DNA of 64,000 nucleotides from Haliclystus octoradiatus. Taxonomy: Eukaryota > Cnidaria > Staurozoa > Stauromedusae > Haliclystidae. The translations under genes and the position numbers were made by a program. Shown one piece after another: positions 30,986-44,700 of the stretch (the stretch's first letter is position 1; every line of letters begins with the position of its first letter). The stretch covers positions 33,419,073 through 33,483,072 of the forward strand of contig OU744447.1 of the NCBI GenBank assembly GCA_916610825.1, given 5' to 3'. Under the pieces are notes generated by a model. It had not been told where the DNA came from and ran no database searches. It saw only the letters and a program-made list of their open reading frames with translations.

Positions 30986-30991
30986 AATAAA
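30986..30991 (+). terminator. Gene 2 poly(A) signal
   Basis: AATAAA lies 320 nt after the stop and is followed by tcctgtgcattc. It is a plausible cleavage signal. Confidence 0.45.
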
Positions 30992-32690
30992 ATCCTGTGC
31001 ATTCTACTATTCGCCTTTAAACTTTCACCTTTCAACAGCAGCAAATGAAATAGAATATTTTGTCAACTTAGTTACGGCTTCGGTCAGCTTTACCTCATTT
31101 ATTTTGAAGAAAACTGGAGGATTCATAACTCAATAAAAGTATATGTATTTGCATTCTACTCGAACTCTAGTCTCTTGAAATTTGAAAGTTATTGACTTGT
31201 AATTCGATTGCAGGTTTTCTATGTTGTACATGAGTTTGATTTGCCATGATTTGCCGAAAAATTGTTCGAAACAAAGTTTTGTTAAGCAAAGGCACATGTA
31301 AATTAAATTTCTTGATAATTTGAGAATTCGTTATTTAATTGGTAATTGATTATTCGTAATTTTTTTTTTTTTCATCATTTTATATAGAACTACTTAATTT
31401 ATGTTTAGGATGATTTTTCTAATTGCTATTCAAAACTGTTCAAAGTTCATCAAACTTTAAATTTTTGAAGTGGCTACACCTCGTTACGGCTTAGCTTAGA
31501 TAGGATTATATCTACATCTTCAGCTGCGCTGTTAATCGATCATACTTGAAAAAACATTTTCTGTTTGACCCAGCAGTTCAATTTAAGAGACAGAAACTTG
31601 AAATCCTTAATGTTTTTCTGGTGTAAACGCTCTTGCGGAAAATAAACTGGTTCGTGGCCGCAAAAAGTGTGAAACACAAAAATATCCCAGCATGGTCACT
31701 TTGAATGTATTTTGGTGGGGTAATGATCATGCGATCATGCAAAGGAAAACACAAGAGCGACATGCAATATCTAAAGAAGCAATCTCCCAATTTCAGGGTA
31801 TACACTTTAGGGATCCAAACAAATAACCAGACATATTGGTGGTGTTTCTTGAAAAATAATAAACATATTAATTATATGAAAACCTATCAATAATAGTCAT
31901 GTATGATGTTGGCAAATGTTGACCACTGAAGACAGGTGATTTTTAGGATTTTAATTCTCATTACAACTTGAATGTTTTTTTATGGAATTCAATATGATTG
32001 ATAATTCAGTATAGAATAATATACAAATATGAAAATTACTTTTAAATTGGAAAAAAATGATGCTATTAGATGAAGCAAGTCAAGGTAAGACCTTTGAATT
32101 TAAATTTTGTATGAATCGATCATATAAGCTCCCTCGTAGTTTTTCTCCGGTATTGTATTATATTTCTTCAAGAAAGCAAGGAGGGGGTAAAACCTGTATA
32201 TGGTTTCAAGGAAAATCAATGTTTTTTATTCCCATGGAACACTTTAGACTCGACAAAATTCGAGGGAGCTTATTATAGTAATACCATACGCCAAATTAAC
32301 TTCGGTATCAAATAGTAGGTATAAATCACATAGCACTTTGTTACATATTTTTCCACCTTCATTGTTTCGTCGCCCTATACGAGTGACCGTTCTTGAAAAA
32401 ATTCATTCTGATTCAAAATTCAAATGAATTAACTACTCAATATTGGAAAAATATTAAATTCTCCAGGATATCTCCCAAGCAATAAGATTCACCGTCCTTC
32501 AAATGATCGATTTTGGCAACTGTTTACCGGATTGGCTTTATACTTGATTAGATTTTGGACATTTCACCTGTTGTTTTCCAATTGATCACTGAACAGTTAG
32601 GTGTTAGTCTTATTTCATTGTCTAGAAGTTTCATGTGAAGTCTTGTGAGATCGAAGGATTTGATTGGATTTGATTCTGCAATAGTATAAG
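30992..32690. other. Gene 2 - gene 3 intergenic spacer
   Basis: No gene is visible. It contains a block at about 31705-31815 that is related to 51413-51510, upstream of gene 4 (see the separate entry). Confidence 0.5.
31705..31815. promoter_or_regulatory. Conserved non-coding block upstream of gene 3
   Basis: The stretches ggggtaatgatc, gcaaaggaaaacacaagagc, taaagaagcaatctcccaat and ggtatacactt align in order with 51413-51510. Both lie about 0.9-1.05 kb before the start codons of genes 3 and 4. It may be a shared regulatory element, or simply residual duplicated flank. Confidence 0.4.
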
Positions 32691-32796
32691 ATGCTGCAGC
32701 ATACCATTGCAGAAGTGACTGCTTTTTTGGTTATATTCGTAAGTTTGCTGGGATGTACAAGCGGAAATTATCGGATACATAAACTAAATTCAACAG
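32691..32796 (+). CDS. Gene 3 signal-peptide exon
   Basis: The ATG at 32691 starts MLQHTIAEVTAFLVIFVSLL then GCTSG and NYRIHKLN, with the donor gtaaag in phase 1. The hydrophobic core is followed by a small-residue region typical of signal cleavage. NYRIH is matched by NYRLH in gene 4, which fixes the frame. Confidence 0.8.
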
Positions 32797-35700
32797 GTAA
32801 AGTTAGGGTGAGAGAAATTAACATATCTGAAAATATATAAAATGGTGTAAGTTTTGTCTTACTTATTAAACATAGGGCTCAATGCTATACAGCAGAGCTT
32901 TAAATAATATATATATAATACAAAGTCCAAACCAGACAACCATGTTTGCTACTCAAAGTTTCACGCCAAGGTGATCATCGGATAATCTATTCAATCTATC
33001 TGGATTTATATTCGTTGGTATTCAGTCTGCTACAATTTAGTGTTTACTTAATGTATATTGCAATTATCGAATTAATCTTAAGGGATTGCTGTATATCAAA
33101 ACTAATTATAAAGACATGGATTGCAATGGAAGTATAATTAAGAAATACGTTCCAACAGAGAAGATGATACATCATATTGGATAAAATAAGTAAACAGATA
33201 TTTCAAATTTGAAATTATGATTCTTGCACAGTGTATCAGAGATTGTAATTTTGTAAATTGGAATTAAAAAGACTTTCCGAAACTATGATTGGCAATTGGC
33301 TAGCATCCAATGTAATGCTAAAACTCAGCGAAGGGTTTTTATGAGTTTATGACCAGATTTTATGTCTTACTCATTATTGATTCAGGAAAATATATGCTCC
33401 TTTCCGGACATTCTGCTAGACACAACCTTCAAAAATGAAATTGAAAGTATCTTGTTTTTAGCAAAAACTTTGCCCGATTAAATATATTTAAGCTTAAAAC
33501 AGAATTATACCTCAAGAAATCGTGTGCTTAAAATAAGCAACTATATAGTAAGCAAATTGTTTATGTGGTAAGGATATCTTATTTGCTACGTGGGCAAAAT
33601 CAAGTTCATAAATCAGAATTATGGTTGATATTATTGCAATATCTTTGTTCTTAATCTAGGCATCTAGATTTTCCTTTGAATATTACGTCTTCTAATAATA
33701 ACACGCTATACAGCCAGCCAAAATGCTGGATGGGGTGGTCAAATGAAGCCAGCATTTTTACAACGTCAATCGCTGGTGATTGATAAATGCTGGCAAAATG
33801 TTTGCTAGGGTGGCCAAATGAAGCCAGCATATTTACAACATCGATGTTGTGAAAAAACTGGCAAAATTTTGACTTCATTTTTCCGTGGCTTTAGTAAGCA
33901 ATACCTGTCTAGTTCTCGTACCATCTTTCCTTGTAAGCGATAATAAAATCAGATTAGATGGAATACATAAATGATGTGGTATATATAAGAGAAAAGTGGA
34001 TTATTCTATGTCTCACAAATGAATCCTTCATTGATAAGTAACCAGCATACATTCAGCACAGCAGCTATAAGTCCTTGAGCTGAAAAATCCCCGAATATTT
34101 ATTCCCGTTTGCCTCAGCACACCAAGTTCATCGTTCCATTTCCCTCAATATTTCGCAAATGTCTAGCATCACATTTTAAAAAATCAATATCTATCATGCA
34201 AAGATTATCTAGTTTTCGCACATTTCTAGTCCACTGATACTCTGTTTGAGTGATTAGGTATAAAATTGATATGAATCGCGATACCAAGAAAACTTCCTCG
34301 TTGCTGAAGCAAGATATTTACCTTATATATCTCTCGATCTGATGATTATGTATCGATTTATATTTCAGCTGATACTAAACATATTGTTAGAATAAATGCT
34401 GCATCATGGGGCGGATCATTATTTAAGAGCAGAGGTAAATGTAGACACATCATGTACATCTGTACATACGCAAATGTCAATAATCCTATCAAAGTAAAAG
34501 AATAATTTAGTTTAACCCACTTCACTAACAATAGAATAACTAAATGTAGCCATATTTTCGTAAGCTATGTGATGTGAGAAAATATTGGAATCACGAGAAA
34601 AATTACTTGTTATCCAACAAGCACTTGGAACTATATTTCTATTGTGTAAGACTTTTTCACACCGTTCATGCTGGGGCTGCTCAACAATGTATCCCAAAGT
34701 CTCGGTCTGTGCAAAGTACCCATTACAGTTATCAATATTTTCTACAAGTAATTCTCAAAGACTCAATGAGAAAATACGAGAAGTTTCGTACTTTTAAAAC
34801 AATTATTTGAGAACATGACTGCCTCATCTGGAAATTATGCCAAGTAGCATCAATAATGACGCACGAAGAATGAATTACATTGAAACGAATTTGAAGATAA
34901 ATCTACATAACATTAGTTTGTGTTATTGGAGAAACAAATATATTGAGAAAAATAATGATATTATAAAAACAGAAAGAAAATAATACTTAGAGAAGGAGAG
35001 AGGGCATTAGACATGTATTGGTTTCTGACCGTTATCCGCCATCACTACAACTGCTCAGTGTCAAGGAGCTGAACCCGCTTGTTGTAACCTGTCATAATTG
35101 TTAATTTCTTCTCTACGAAACAATGAATTGTATACCTCCATATATGTAATCGCTTCCCATTCTACATAGTCAGGATTGAAATAATGTTGTACTGTATGTT
35201 TAAGATGTTGCTCATGATAAACTTGTTGAATGGTTTTTTAAAACATTTTACATTAGTATTATATATTTCTCTACCAGATCAGCAAAGCGACAAGGCAGAC
35301 ATCTACATCATGATGGATTGTTCATCATTCCTCACTGTGAAGCATGCCAACTATTTCAAAGTAACTTATCTTAAACTATTCCATGATATCATGGTTTCAT
35401 TAATGCATCAAAACAGAGAAAGATATCTCACACTTTACCCATATGGGGCAAGCAGAGGACTTGTAAGTTAATACGAAAATGCCAATATTCTAATACTCTG
35501 TAAATATGGAAATTTATTTGACTTGAGCTTAGATAGCATCACTTCTCATTTTATATATTTGCAAATCAAGATTCGCTGAATAATAAGCATGATCTTTCAA
35601 ATAGATACAAATAAAAATTGATTGAAAAAGATAAACTACATACTATAAATATTGGTTTTCTCTCTCTTGGATTCAGAAAACTGAAAGAGGTACATAGACT

Positions 35701-38700
35701 CAATATATAATAATATGAATCAAAGACTACGCATTCATAAAGGGTTACCACATACTTGCCATGTTTGTATTCATATTTACTAAACGAGAAAATGTTAGGA
35801 GACACGAGTGAAGCGCTAAATGATCACGAGCTCCGAGCAAGTGGTTTTTAGCTTCCCGAGTGTCTCCCAACTTTTTCGATTTTAGTAAATATGAATACAA
35901 ACATTTGCAAGCATGTGGTAACCTTTTTCTAAAACAAAACAAATGTCGGAATCTTATTCGACGGCGAATTTTCAATTCATGAATTCACAATTTAAAATTC
36001 AATTTCAATTCATAAACCAAGCAAAGAGATTCCCACAACAAGATAGATATTATCTAATAAAGAAAGACATATATAAGAACGTCTGTAATATAAGTGGTAC
36101 AATAGTTCTTTAGCAAATTAATGCAGTAATTTTTATTTAAATTTTAGGTTTACCTTAAAACAGCGTAGCCTATAATTGTCTTTCATTCCGTATTTTTATT
36201 TTGCATGTTATTTACACGACCAATAACTCATTTACCACGCCTTTCAATAGATATAAACATCTTGAGCTAAATGTCGTTTTGTAAATAGTAGCCATTATTG
36301 AGATATTTATTGGATTATTATCAAAAAGTTATAAATTCTGTATTTTATCACAGAACAAACTTTTTGAAGCTTGCGGTTTTTCCCGGTTTTCGGAGCCATG
36401 TTTTACCCTAGGATTTCATGCACGCTCTTTCGACCAATCAGATCGCAGAAAACCTTCGTGATATTTTAGAATAATTGTTACTAGTAGTATCATGCTTAGC
36501 ATAATCATCAAACAAATAAACTGACATTTTGAAAATAAAATATTTGAAGTCTCATCAACTAAGATTAAATTTGATCGCGCGGGTTAAGCGTGAAACAATC
36601 AGCAACAGTTATGCACTAACTTTCTCACATCGAGCACTAACTTCTGCGATCATGAATAAATAAGTAAAATTGATCTAATATAATATATAAAATATAAAGT
36701 AAGAAATCAGACAATCATGTTTGCAACTCAAAGTTTCAAAGTAAGTTAAAATGATTGTCTGATTTCTGGCTTTATATTTTAAATTATTATTTGAAGCTCT
36801 GCTGTAAAAAGCAACTACATTGCATAATATAAAGCTAGCTGTAAATATCTTATAAATATTACGGATATGTTTCTATTTAGAGCAGAGAACCATATTACGT
36901 TGCGGATGACTTGAACAACTTTCTAGACAAGGAATTCCCTACCTATCAAGAAAGAAATATCGGAGCTGGTTTCCACATAGTCACAGTGGGTGCTTTCAGT
37001 GAATCAAGATTTGGTGGAGACATTGGACGTGTGATATTCTTAGTGACATCTGGACCAACAACAGAGGCAGACAAAACAAAAATAATCGAAATGAAGAAAA
37101 AATTAATCAAAAGAGGTATCATTATAATAGCATTTGGATTGCAGGGTTCTGTGACACAAATGGATTTGGAGTTTTTGGCTTCCGGATCAAATTGGGTAAT
37201 GAAATCCTCATTTTCTGAATTTGCGGCAATGAAGAGTCAAATTTCACAGAAAATAGAAGAAGGTGTGTAATAAAGCCTATTATTGAATTAGAGTATGAGT
37301 CTTTATTGAGAAATTGGACAGTTAGGGTACGGTTTTATTCAGTTTTAATTTTGATATTTTTTAACTATTACGATGATTGGATGCTTTTATCTTCCACACT
37401 CAAGAACGATAACTGCATCAGCAATTTTCTAGCTGATTAAATTCACTGGTTCCTCATAATCAGGTTAATCGACGCCACAAACAGAATAATTTTAATTCAC
37501 TAATTACGGTCCGTGGATTACCATTCACCAATTAAAAGGAAGAAAGAGTCCTTTGATGATCATACCATAAAAATCAAGGTTGATGAGGCCAATGAGCAAC
37601 TGCTTCTAGAAATCAATGACAAACTGTTTTGAAATGTTTTGCCCTGGAGTAAATGACCTATCTGTTTCTATATATTTTTACGCTATAGATTCAAATGGAG
37701 ACACGTAAGAAAACTTTCGAATAATGAAACATTAAACATACTTAGACAATATATGAAGTCGTTCTTTTTAAGTCTGATTTGTTGAAGGAAATTCAAGGAT
37801 AAACATTTCAAATTTCCTGCCCCGAAATGTAATGATTTCGTGTTCGTTTGTGAAGATTTGGCATTTGTTTTATTTTACAAAATGGTTACCAAGGTTTCTG
37901 CTGTCATTACAGTATTGAAGTATCCCGTTGTGTAATTCATATTGAAAACACTTCCATAATCTACGCGATACATTTACATTATATTCTTATTTTCAATTAC
38001 AGCAATCATTGCAAGTCGGGGTAGGTTCAATCAATGTTGCTTTATTTTCATTATTCAATTTTATTTCAAAATATAAATAATGTCATTATAATTTTGATCT
38101 GTTTAGAGAAATATTTCTCAATCAGCCTGTCAAATGACTTGTGATTCGTTATAAATGATGGATCAATCAATTCATAATCAATCACAATGAACACGGTTCA
38201 TAATAAACGGATTTGTAGTCACATGATATTCAGCTATTCCAAGACAGTTATTGTTTTCGTGTATACATGTGTTTTGAAAATGGCGACAAGCAGTGAATAA
38301 TTGATTGACTCTTAATGGCATCAAGCGTATACTGCAATCAAATATTCAACTCAAAAAGATAAAGATGGGAAGTTGAGATACTGAAGAATAAATATTACTA
38401 TATTTTTAATAATGTTCACAGGTTAAAAAATTGAAAATCCATGATGTCGAATTCTTCGCACTCTTTTTTAGATGATATTTTTTGCACTTCTAATTACCAA
38501 TGATACATTAGGGATAGATGAAAATGATCTGAGATTGAGGGGAATCAACATTGTAAAACTTGAGATATTTTCGAATGCTGTTCTAGTGATTTGATTGGCT
38601 AAGTCCCGTGTTTGGATCACGCAAGCCAAAACAACTTGGACATCATGAGAGATAAAAACTCCCAAAATGTCTAAATAATTGTAGATAAACATTTGAATTA

Positions 38701-41700
38701 TGTTAGCATCGTTGATGATACATATTTCAGAATATTTTAATCCAAGCCATTATTCTACTTTGCATCATTTTGTTTGGTTATAGTGGCTATTCCGAAACAA
38801 ACAAAATGCCCTACAAAACCGGCAAAAGCTTGCAAAACAGGATAAATGAAAAACGAGACAGATCAAAATCACAGCGTTCGAAAGATTGAAAGTGGTTCGA
38901 AAGTATAACTCTGGATCTGTTGTTCGAAGAAAGGCAAAATATGACGAATACGTGAAGATTTATAGGAGAAAATTGATCCAATTAATCATATCCTTTATGT
39001 TAAATTCGTTTAAAAATAGTCAAGATATGTTCTATTTCACAAAAGGGTTATTGACCCTACGGATATTGGCTCTTGTTTTTCTGATGCTTTCTCGTGTCTC
39101 CCAACATCCCGCGTGTTTGTATCAGAGAGCCCAAACAGCGCTGCCGTGCAGTAACCCTTTAAGGTACGTACTCAGTAAATGATCAAAAATTTGACTCCCA
39201 ATCTCTCTCCCTCTCCCTCCCTATCCCCATGTACTCACTATACGTTTCAGATCATACCCCTCCATGTATCCAGCTGGACGCTTTGGTGTGACCGACCACC
39301 TCTTACCTGAGTATGTACTTCATGGATGGCCTCTGGTTGATATTCAAAAAAAGATCGTGTTTCAATATTACTAAAATTTCTGCATCGCTATAGCCCACTC
39401 ACAAGATCATTGTAATTCCTCAATACTTATAGCTTAAGCTCTACTGGGAAATGGAAATGGAAGAATAAATTATCTTATCAGGTCTCTATAAAAGGTTTCG
39501 CTTACAACACCTGAAGTTCAATAGTTTATACATACGATCTCACTATCATACTCTCATTCTATCGAGTTGTGACAAAAAACATCTCTGTTTTTATTACAGA
39601 AATTCGAAAAATAAACCAACCTCCACAAGGTATGATTCTCAATGCCATAACATTTAACAATTTATTTTCAGCAAGTGTTCTATAGTAAAAGAAAAGGAAA
39701 TAAATGATAAACGATTTACTATGATAGATTGCGACAGACAATTTCAATATTTTATTTGAAATTTTCGGATTTTTCTTGTCACGAAAAGTATTGAAAACCA
39801 ATATTTTATGAAATTGCAAGATAGATTTAGATCAAATGTGTTACTTTAACACTCTATAGGTTCCATACAATTTCAACACAAAGAACATCAAGGACCATCT
39901 ACTTCTAATAATTTTATTTCCAAAATTCCCATATACCATTTCAATTATCTCATTATGGTTGTTAATAGTCATAGGATAGTATTAAATAGAAAATGATGTT
40001 AATTTACTCTTAACTACCCATATACCCCTTTCCTCCATCCCTTTCAGGGATATCCAATCCATACGTTTCTGCGAAAAAGAGTCCAAGAAGTCATGAATAG
40101 TTCATGAACAGGTCATCAACGTTAAAGTGCTCCAAATTTCCTGAACCGTTCATGAACAGTTCAAACAGTTCATGAAACCTCACAGACAGTTCATGAACAA
40201 TTCATGAAAATTTGGAGCCAATTAACGTTCATGAACTGTTCACGAACTATACCTACCTATTTATCTATCCCAATGTATTGAACAAGTTACAACCGGGAAT
40301 AGTCTTATACTTCATTAAAGCAGTGTCTTACGAGGCTACTGTTGTTCAACACGATGATTGTAAAACAGATTCTGCACTTATCATGTAGCTTCGCACTATA
40401 AAAGTCCTGTTTAGTTGTTTTCTACAAGATTGAAAAGCCTCCACAGATATAGTCTGATGCAGTCTGGTAATAGATTATTCCAGTTAACGCACAATTATTT
40501 GACATCTGTTCATTGACATTGGAATTACATCATAAGAGCATATAACAAAAAATTATTTCATCAGGAGATTGTGAATGCATCTACTTAACAATTACACAAG
40601 AGCCCTAGTTGTCTAATTTTTCAGTAGAAAGCAATTAGTGGTACAAGCAAAATATATCAAATAAGGTAAATTCAACTATATGTATTCGTTCTTGAATAAT
40701 TAATACTAAATACAACCGTCAATGAAAGGCATCCATGATGAATGCAGTGAGGTGATTTTGAGGATGAATTTAATTCGACTTGTTTCAGATCTAAATTTAA
40801 AACAAAAGGGTTGGATATTAACACTAAATACTGCTACAAAAATACAACCCCACAAAATAGCAAACTTGAGCAATGGTAACTATTAAGCATGCAGTTTGTA
40901 ATATCAAAGTAGATTATTTATAAAATTGGGCTGACTAGCGAACTAGCCTTCAAAAGAGTACCAATGAAAAAATTGCGAGAAGGTTGTTAAGTAAAATTAA
41001 GATTTTGAATGCATAATCTAGCATTGAACAGGTTAATCTCATATTTTGTTACTTGTTTTTTTGTTTTTTCGGGCATGGAATTTATAACACTCTCGTATAA
41101 AATTGATTGGAAAACATTTGCAAATCATTTTTTTACTTTTTGAAATTTGCAAGGGAGCCTGCCAGTGTTCATTGTGAGAAAATAGAGAGCGATTGAGAAA
41201 TAAATGAATATGCAGACCATCGAATAGTACCCAAGTCGGTTTCGACTAATAGCAAATAGACAATTAGGTTAGTATTAAACAATTATGAAAATAAGCTATC
41301 CAATATTAGTTTTATCATGTCAAATTAGCAATGCATATACCAACAATTAATCTCAACTTTCTGCAATTATATGCGTTATAATTGCTTCTAGAATATGGTG
41401 AAAAGGCAACAATCTTACTTCTCGTCGATTGTTCAGCCAATATAAATAAGTTTTCAGCAACGTTCTTCAAAGATTCATTAATGGCATTCATTATAAAAGC
41501 AATTGGACATTTTCAAGTTGGTTTCCAGAACACATTATTCGCTCTGATATTATTCGGTGATTCAGCACAGGTAGGTTCAAAACGAATGTTTTCAAAACTC
41601 TAAATATTGACTGAGATATTGTAATCAGTACCTAATAGAAAGAGCTTTATATTAGGGGATTATGTCACTCTTGTGAGCTTGTTACCAGAATTTAGAGCAA

Positions 41701-44700
41701 CGAACTCATTGAATTGAAATGTACGGGATTGAAATAAAATGTACATAATTATAATAAAACAAATGTCTTAAATAAAATAAATTGGCACTAAAATATACTA
41801 AAATACGCTGAATGTTATTTGTAATTTTTAAAATGGGTAGAAATGCAATTACTTGATGAAAAATACATGATTTTAAATATCATTGTGGTAGTCGTGTCCC
41901 TACTCCGAGGCTGTATTCGATGCCTGTGGTTCATAGCTGGCACTATCGCAGGAACTACCGCGCTTAGCCATCTACTTAAAGAGTTGGGACACGCTTTCAT
42001 GTGCCGCTATCGTCTCCTATTGGATAGATGACATTCACTTGATTTTTGGACGCCTTTTCCGTACTTTCGGCACCAGGGTTCTTGTTCTTTTGGTACCAGG
42101 TTTCCTGTTTTAAGCGAAGTGCACGGAAAAATACAACTTCTATCACTGAAAACAAGCATAGACTATTAAATTATTAATTGTTGTGTTAATATACGAAATA
42201 GTAATCAAAATAAAAGTATTGTTTACTATTCCAACTGGGGACAAGAACTGAAAAAGGTTGTCTTTGACTGCAAAGAATGAGCGTAAGAGATGTAGTCCAT
42301 ACTCCACAATTGTATCAAAAATGGCATTGTGAATCCCCGCCTTACATACGGACATACAAATGGAAATAGCGCAAATTTAAAAGTAGATTATGCAAGGCTT
42401 TTAGCCTTCCGTGTAACGGGTTGCGAACAAAGCGACACGGACCCCCCGGGTCGCGCTTTTTGATCAAAATATTTACGAAAATACATGTGCATTTGTTATA
42501 CAAAATATTGAATTAAGCAAAGCGTGGTCTTTCTTTTCATCCAAAACGAATTCGAATCAATTTATCAAGTCAATAGAATATATTAAGATATACTACTTAC
42601 TTTTTCAGAATTGAGCGCTGCAAAGTTTGTCAAAGATTTCCCATTTTTTATTTGTTACTGTAATTTCAATACAAAGGTAACTCCACAAATATTAATTTAA
42701 GTATATTTCGAAACAATCCCAAAATAAATAAATCAAGAACGCACGTCATTTGAAAGATTGGAATTTTCTGCATCGTTTATAGTAAGTTCCAAGACATAAA
42801 CCGAATCAATCACCGCTGCATGTGACTTTTAAGAATCGACACGTACTAAACCTTGTTAGTTTCTTTATTTTGATGCTAGATTTGTAACAGATAATGCAAG
42901 GTAATTTTCTTTAAACTCCAAGGCAGATCTATTTTTCTTATCATGACGAAGCCGAAATTTTACGAAAATATACATATTGTCCTTTTGATTAAGCCTCTTA
43001 TCTAGCTATATCAACCTCAATTCAGTTTAAAATATCAGGATTTTGAAATTTGCTTGCTATGGTTTTTTGGAGGTAAAAACACATATATTTCTTACAGAAA
43101 TTGGAGAAATAAACTACAGGTATAAAGAAATGTTTAGCAACCTATGAGAATCATAAAAATCTACTAAATATGTTATAAACTGAAGTAAAACGCTAATGGT
43201 TTGAAAATGCTCAAATTAGATTTGAACAAAAACACAAAAGATCACACCTACAAAATTTGCGCTTGCTCAGTACAGGATAACGTAAAGTACGCAACCCGAA
43301 ATAAGAAATGGATGGATATAGGATATATATAGGTAACATCTTACGTTATTCTCCATGAATATATCACTGATAACACAAAATAACAAATGGAGACATCATT
43401 TCAGCCTATCCAGTGATCTCTAGATAGGGACATAGCAATAGAGGTTACACAGATCCTATTCTAGCATACATTAAATCTGTCTGTCAAGAAGGATAGGTCT
43501 ATATTCGACATAGCAATAAAACACATATTATTTTACTGGTGGAATATTGTGGGCTGTACTGGCATAACTGCAAATCTAAAAATATTACTAATACGAAATA
43601 GCTTCGCATTCTTCTTCTGTTGATCTGAAGATATTCACAAGGACATCATAATTTTTCCAACATGCTGTGTGGGGCTATGGTCTGCTTTCTAATTAATCAA
43701 AGTACTGGAAAGCAATCCTTCACAATGGCAGGTTAAACAAAATTATTTGCATAAATATATTTGATTATCTAAAAGCAAAGAAGGCTGGGTTCTTGCTTAT
43801 TCTTATAAGCGATATTAATACTGTTTTCCCATACTTTTTTGTGTTTTTCCTAACTTATATCATTGTATTCCCTAACTAATAATGACATCATTGAGGATGC
43901 CTGACAACGCCTAAAAGTTGATGAGATGTTCCCTAGCACGTAATTTGCATCTTTTGAAAATGTTCCTGCTCGAGGCAATTTTTAATTTATGATTTGATAA
44001 TATTTATTAGTTTAATTTATTCGTCTATATTCATTATCTATTTGAACACATTCATCATTGTTTGCTTGAATACTATACTTATTCGTTTGAACGTTAGGTA
44101 GAGATGTCATTCTTAACGCCAGATTACATTGCTATCAAAAATGTGATTGAAAACTTAATTAATCCAAGATTCCAAGATCCTGATATCTCAGTTGGATTGG
44201 AGAAATCAATTGAAATGTTTCGGCTCAGAAAATTCAGAAGTGATACAAAACGCATTCTGGTTTTAATTACAACAGCAGATGCAGTAAATATGGAGCTGGT
44301 AAAGAAACAGATAACAACACTCTTTCAATTATCTGTAAAGATTGAGTGTGTGGGCATTGAAGGCGGAAGTGAGATCGGAAGATATGTTGAATCACAGGGA
44401 GGATTCTTTTTACAGTATACGAGCACTTCCTTCCTACTAGAAGCGGATAGATTTTCACTCCGACTTCATCAAGGTAAGGTTTGACAAAAATAGTCCATTC
44501 GGATGTCAATCAATTCGCTTCGTGACAAGTTCTATATTACAATAGATCGTTTAATATGAGTCCGTGTTTTGCTTCATGGTATGGGAATTTGTCCCCAGTA
44601 CAAATGTTAGGTAACGGGATCCTGTAGATTCGGGTAAACTGTTTCATTGCGTTGATACAGTATTTTCAGAACAAGAGTATCAAATTCAAAAACGTGCTTA

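Noticed and set aside
38886..39182. 98-codon + strand frame in a gene 3 intron
   Set aside because: It runs through an AAAGGGTTA MITE and shows no domain or splice support.
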